Shown in pieces: positions 61,250 to 64,000 of a DNA stretch of 64,000 bases. Positions within the stretch are counted from its first letter, which is position 1; each line of letters starts with the position of its first letter. This stretch comes from Bacterioplanoides sp965200585 (GTDB lineage: Bacteria > Pseudomonadota > Gammaproteobacteria > Pseudomonadales > Oceanobacteraceae). Below the pieces are notes generated by a model. That model searched no databases. It was not told the DNA's origin and was given only the letters and a program-made list of their open reading frames with translations. Made by a program: the position numbers and the translations under genes. Location: assembly GCF_965200585.1 (NCBI RefSeq), contig NZ_OZ241361.1, one strand, 5' to 3'.

Positions 61250-62179
61250 TTAGTAAAACGGAGCTTCACCGGGAGGACGTTTTTTAAAGCGTTTGTGTAC
61301 CCAAAAATACTGGCTTGGGCGCATCCTTACCGCTTTTTCCAGCTCTTTATTCCAGGCTTCGCAGTCTGCCTGAGGGTCTTCGCCAAAGTTGGCTAACTCA
61401 TCGCTGATTTCAAACTCATAGCCGCCATTTTCCAATCTATGCATACGCATAAAAACGACCGCAGCACCGCTTTCTTTGGCAATCCAGGAGGGGGTTGAAA
61501 TATTGGCTGCCTGCACACCAAAGAAGGGCGCAAAACGATCTGAGCTTTTGCTGAAATTCTGATCGCAACCGTACCAGGTCATGCCGCCGTCTTTCAGGAA
61601 CTGAATCATGTCTTTGAGCTGGCGTTTGGTAAAACCCATCACATCGTGGCGATTGCGGCCATTTACGATCATACGGTCAATCACCGGGTTGTCGTGTGGA
61701 CGATACATGTACGCCAAGTGAAAATGATCCGTCACTTTGGCCGCAATCAGCGGAATGATAAAGTCCACCGCGGCAAAGTGGCCACCCATGATCAATACAC
61801 CGTTGCCTTTGGCCTGGGCTTGAATCAGTTTATCCAAACCAATCACGTTAACGGTTGCGGCATGAGGTTTCATATTTCGCCACCAGGCATGAGGCGCTTC
61901 CAGTGCGCCAATGCTCATTTGCTGCATGTTTTCTTCCAGTAAACTCTCAATTTCTTGTGGTGACTTTTCAGGAAAGCAGGCACTGAGGTTTTTGCGGCCA
62001 ATACGAGTTCTGGATTTCATATGGCGATACAGCAAGGTGCCGATTTTCTTACCAAAGTATTGTTTGGTTGACAGTGGCAGCCAGGCGATTAGCCACATTG
62101 TCAGCACAACCAGCCAGGCTCCGATGTATTTAGGCTGGAGTAAGGTCTTAGAGACAGGAATCAGATTGTTGTATTTCAT
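61250..62179 (-). CDS. Lipid A-type acyltransferase (LpxL/LpxM family), copy 1
   Basis: 309 residues, a clear paralogue of the next gene along its whole length (shared: LSACFP, YRPHDNPVIDRMIVNGRNR, PSQYFWVHKRFKKRPPGE). HX4D in GGHFAAVDF. N-terminal anchor about 20-40. The two may add different chains (LpxL and LpxM roles) or serve different growth conditions; sequence does not say. No RBS is obvious. A 132-bp gap separates it from copy 2. Confidence 0.9.
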   Translation of the reverse strand: MKYNNLIPVSKTLLQPKYIGAWLVVLTMWLIAWLPLSTKQYFGKKIGTLLYRHMKSRTRIGRKNLSACFPEKSPQEIESLLEENMQQMSIGALEAPHAWWRNMKPHAATVNVIGLDKLIQAQAKGNGVLIMGGHFAAVDFIIPLIAAKVTDHFHLAYMYRPHDNPVIDRMIVNGRNRHDVMGFTKRQLKDMIQFLKDGGMTWYGCDQNFSKSSDRFAPFFGVQAANISTPSWIAKESGAAVVFMRMHRLENGGYEFEISDELANFGEDPQADCEAWNKELEKAVRMRPSQYFWVHKRFKKRPPGEAPFY

Positions 62180-62270
62180 TATTGTTGTTGGTGTCGCGCT
62201 TATATGGAGATTAAGCGCGGTATTGTATCAAAGATGAAGTGCTGAAAGGTACTGGCGAACAACCATAAAA

Positions 62271-62291
62271 AAGGCTCCATGAAGGAGCCTT
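62271..62291 (-). terminator. Rho-independent terminator
   Basis: Stem AAGGCTCC / GGAGCCTT with a 5-nt loop, 20 nt past the stop of the VPLPA-CTERM gene; on the minus strand a run of T follows. Confidence 0.88.
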
Positions 62292-62310
62292 GAGTTAATA
62301 ATGCCAGAAA

Positions 62311-63009
62311 TCAGCTCTTGCGCTTATAGCGAGTTAAGCCAAAACCGAGCAGGGCAGAACCAAACAGCCAGGCAGCGGCTGGCAGAGGTACCGGTGAGAT
62401 TTGACGCATAGCAATGATAATGTCGTCATAATCAGCATCATTCCAGCCCCATTTAGTGCGTTCATTATCATTGAAGCCAACAATAATGGTGCCTTCGGTC
62501 AGAATCGTACTGTAAGGCAGGTAGCTGAGGGATAAAGAATCTTCTGTTAATTGGAATACATCAAATGCATCTGTGTTGGTATACGGGTTTAGTGGGATAC
62601 TTTCGCTGGAGGCGCCATATTTCCAGTAACCATCATAATCTTCAAAATAAAGGTTTTCGTTGTTATCAAAGTCGACAGAGATCCAATGGCCCCAGTTGCT
62701 GATATCAAGTGTTGTGAATGTGGTTTCTTGTTCATTACCTACATACTTGTTAAAGGCCGTTCCGTAAGTGTCACTTTCATCGGTTGAGGCAGTGTTGGGG
62801 TTGGCAGATTCAAAAGCAATTGCAGTGAATTCCCATTGGCCTTCGAATGTAAAGCCCGGATCTATGTTTGTGTAAGAATCTTCAGCAAAGTAATTTGTAT
62901 CGTCGAGAAAATTAGTTATGTGGCCAATGTGGTAAGGAAGTGCACCGGCAGATGCCAGAGCTGGTGTCATGGCTGTGACGATTGCTACTGATTTAATAAA
63001 AGATTTCAT
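62311..63009 (-). CDS. Exported VPLPA-CTERM protein
   Basis: 232 residues. Signal peptide (VAIVTAMTPALASA), an acidic, aromatic secreted domain with no known family (NTDAFDVFQLTEDSLSLSYL), and a C-terminal sorting tail at 207-232: VPLPAAAWLFGSALLGFGLT followed by RYKRKS. This motif, helix and basic end are those of VPLPA-CTERM proteins, handled by exosortase-type enzymes and usually linked to extracellular polysaccharide. No exosortase gene is in the window. G+C falls below that of the neighbours. Confidence 0.85.
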   Translation of the reverse strand: MKSFIKSVAIVTAMTPALASAGALPYHIGHITNFLDDTNYFAEDSYTNIDPGFTFEGQWEFTAIAFESANPNTASTDESDTYGTAFNKYVGNEQETTFTTLDISNWGHWISVDFDNNENLYFEDYDGYWKYGASSESIPLNPYTNTDAFDVFQLTEDSLSLSYLPYSTILTEGTIIVGFNDNERTKWGWNDADYDDIIIAMRQISPVPLPAAAWLFGSALLGFGLTRYKRKS

Positions 63010-63446
63010 ATAGGTAGTCCATTATTGGTTCTGTGATCTGGTTCACACTATACATGGAATGTGCCAATTATTTTTTTTGTATATAAATCATATATTTAAG
63101 TGATTTTTAAAGCGTTTTCTAATGCTGCTTGTTAAATATATCGACATCTTTGAGTTGATCGAGTTGGAAAACCTTACATTCTTTTGGTTTTGCGATTTTT
63201 ATTGCTGTTTTATTAAATCGAAAAATAAAAAACAACCCAATGTAAGTTTGTGAAATTCAAAGAAATAAGGTTCAATACTACTGAATTAAATTATGAATTA
63301 GGAATGATTTTTAACAGCGGCCTGGGAAGTGAACAATCAGAATGTTGAATTTGTACGTTCAATAATGGCCGCCAAACTACAGAAAGTACTTTTGCAGAAA
63401 TTTTTGTGAAAGACTGCACTTAACTCATTTAACATCATGGACGAGC
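63010..63446. other. AT-rich divergent intergenic region, 437 bp
   Basis: Region between the VPLPA-CTERM gene and rfbB. It has a CRP-type site near the left end, a long-range inverted repeat CTTACATT (63173-63180) / AATGTAAG (63239-63246) and GCGGCC (63317-63322) / GGCCGC (63367-63372). No ORF with an RBS, no JUMPstart or ops element seen. Confidence 0.6.
63032..63047. promoter_or_regulatory. CRP/Vfr-type binding site
   Basis: TGTGATCTGGTTCACA is an exact match to the core TGTGA-N6-TCACA. It starts 22 bp before the VPLPA-CTERM start codon, with a possible -10 (TATAGT, minus strand) touching its far side, so binding near the transcription start, perhaps repression, is inferred. Confidence 0.6.
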
Positions 63447-64000
63447 ATGAGAATTTTAGTAACGGGTGGAGCTGGCTTTATTGGCAGTGCTGTTGTTCGC
63501 CACCTGATCAATCATACTGAACATCATATTATCAATCTGGATTTGCTGACCTATGCAGGCAACCTCGAATCACTTGAGGGTGTGTCGGATTCAGAGCGCT
63601 ATTGCTTTGAGCAAGCCGACATCTGTGATCTCACCAGTTTGCAAAGTATATTCGCTCGACACCAACCTGATCGCATCATGCATCTTGCAGCAGAATCCCA
63701 TGTTGATCGTTCAATCGAAGGTCCGGGGCAATTTATTCAGACGAATGTCATTGGAACCTTCAATTTACTACAAGCTTCTTTGGCGCATTACACAGGTTTG
63801 AATGAGACAGAGAAAGCCGATTTCCGTTTTCATCATATTTCTACCGATGAAGTTTACGGAGATTTGCACGGCCTTGATGATCTGTTTACGGAAGAAACAC
63901 CTTATTCGCCAAGCTCACCTTACTCTGCAAGTAAGGCCAGCTCTGACCACCTGGTCAGGGCTTGGCAACGAACCTATGGGCTCCCTTGTTTGATAACCAA
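63447..64000 (+). CDS. rfbB: dTDP-glucose 4,6-dehydratase, 3' end cut by window
   Basis: The first 184 codons are present and run off the window edge. MRILVTGGAGFIGSAVVRHL is the NAD-binding start; MHLAAESHVDRSI, HHISTDEVYGDL with the catalytic Asp-Glu pair, and SPYSASKASSDHLV with the YxxxK motif identify RmlB/RfbB. It converts dTDP-glucose to the 4-keto-6-deoxy sugar for rhamnose and other deoxysugars. It probably begins an O-antigen or exopolysaccharide locus lying beyond the window. Confidence 0.95.
   Translation, partial: MRILVTGGAGFIGSAVVRHLINHTEHHIINLDLLTYAGNLESLEGVSDSERYCFEQADICDLTSLQSIFARHQPDRIMHLAAESHVDRSIEGPGQFIQTNVIGTFNLLQASLAHYTGLNETEKADFRFHHISTDEVYGDLHGLDDLFTEETPYSPSSPYSASKASSDHLVRAWQRTYGLPCLIT

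Noticed and set aside
63040..63075. Sigma-54 promoter (TGGCAC) before the VPLPA-CTERM gene
   Set aside because: The -12 element GC is missing; the sequence reads GG-N10-GT.
63250..63446. JUMPstart/ops element before rfbB
   Set aside because: GGCGGTAGC or a near match is not present.
63553..63993. Two ORFs in other frames at the right end
   Set aside because: They are shadows of the truncated rfbB gene, whose motifs are clear from 63447.
1..64000. CRISPR arrays, tRNA, rRNA, prophage or integrase
   Set aside because: No regularly spaced repeats, no cloverleaf-like sequences and no mobility or phage proteins were seen on reading both strands; the HTH protein at 32220 has no integrase beside it.

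Overview
The window reads as one contiguous stretch of chromosome from a mesophilic, probably marine gammaproteobacterium of the Oceanospirillales/Pseudomonadales type. The support is gene content and order: a fatty-acid and ribosome cluster (rne, rluC, HAD phosphatase, S49 peptidase, yceD, rpmF, plsX, fabD, fabG, acpP, fabF, pabC, mltG, tmk, holB, pilZ) arranged much as in Pseudomonas-like genomes, plus CysB, PurT, RimO, MiaE, Xni and a Vibrio/Shewanella-type TtpC-TonB operon. Genus cannot be named from sequence alone. I see no rRNA, tRNA, CRISPR array, phage or complete insertion sequence.

Layout. 1-15.7 kb: mixed housekeeping and envelope genes on both strands: an RluA-family pseudouridine synthase with a 47-residue partner ORF, a methyl-accepting chemotaxis protein with a c-type heme motif in its periplasmic sensor, two NUDIX hydrolases, a gamma-carbonic anhydrase-like protein, PurT, a CHASE4-like diguanylate cyclase, an ArsP-type permease, RimO and a Tat-exported PhoX phosphatase. 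15.8-22.1 kb: outer-membrane proteins (a D15-like barrel, MipA/OmpV, a TorF-type porin), a glycosyltransferase of the DUF3524/tRNA-queuosine mannosyltransferase family, and an M14 peptidase. 22.2-34.5 kb: Atm1-type ABC exporter with xni, a 116-bp hairpin-rich intergenic element, miaE, hydrolases, a PLP deaminase, a DMP19-like acidic protein, a DgkA-type lipid kinase, DAHP synthase, and cysB divergent from a TauE/SafE permease.

34.5-50.1 kb is the conserved core. RNase E faces rluC across a 631-bp leader region; downstream run the fatty-acid initiation and elongation genes, folate gene pabC, cell-wall lytic transglycosylase mltG, thymidylate kinase, DNA polymerase III delta prime and PilZ. The genes are tightly packed with ATGA/GTGA/TGATG overlaps, so membrane lipid, ribosome and DNA synthesis genes are probably co-transcribed in blocks. 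A RelBE-type toxin-antitoxin pair sits 1 nt beyond pilZ on the opposite strand.

50.7-60.1 kb: a class V PLP enzyme, an M16C protease, and a six-gene energy-transduction operon (DUF3450, TtpC, ExbB, ExbD, TonB, TPR protein) preceded by a long inverted repeat resembling a Fur site. 60.2-64 kb: two adjacent paralogous lipid A-type acyltransferases, an exported protein with a VPLPA-CTERM sorting tail behind an exact CRP-type palindrome, and the start of rfbB, cut by the window edge, which probably opens a surface-polysaccharide locus.

Most of the window is ordinary. The points most worth following are the heme-c chemoreceptor, the bacterial queuosine-mannosyltransferase homologue, the 116-bp hairpin element, the regulatory inverted repeats before the TonB operon and the DUF3833 lipoprotein gene, and the exosortase-type substrate next to a sugar-nucleotide gene.
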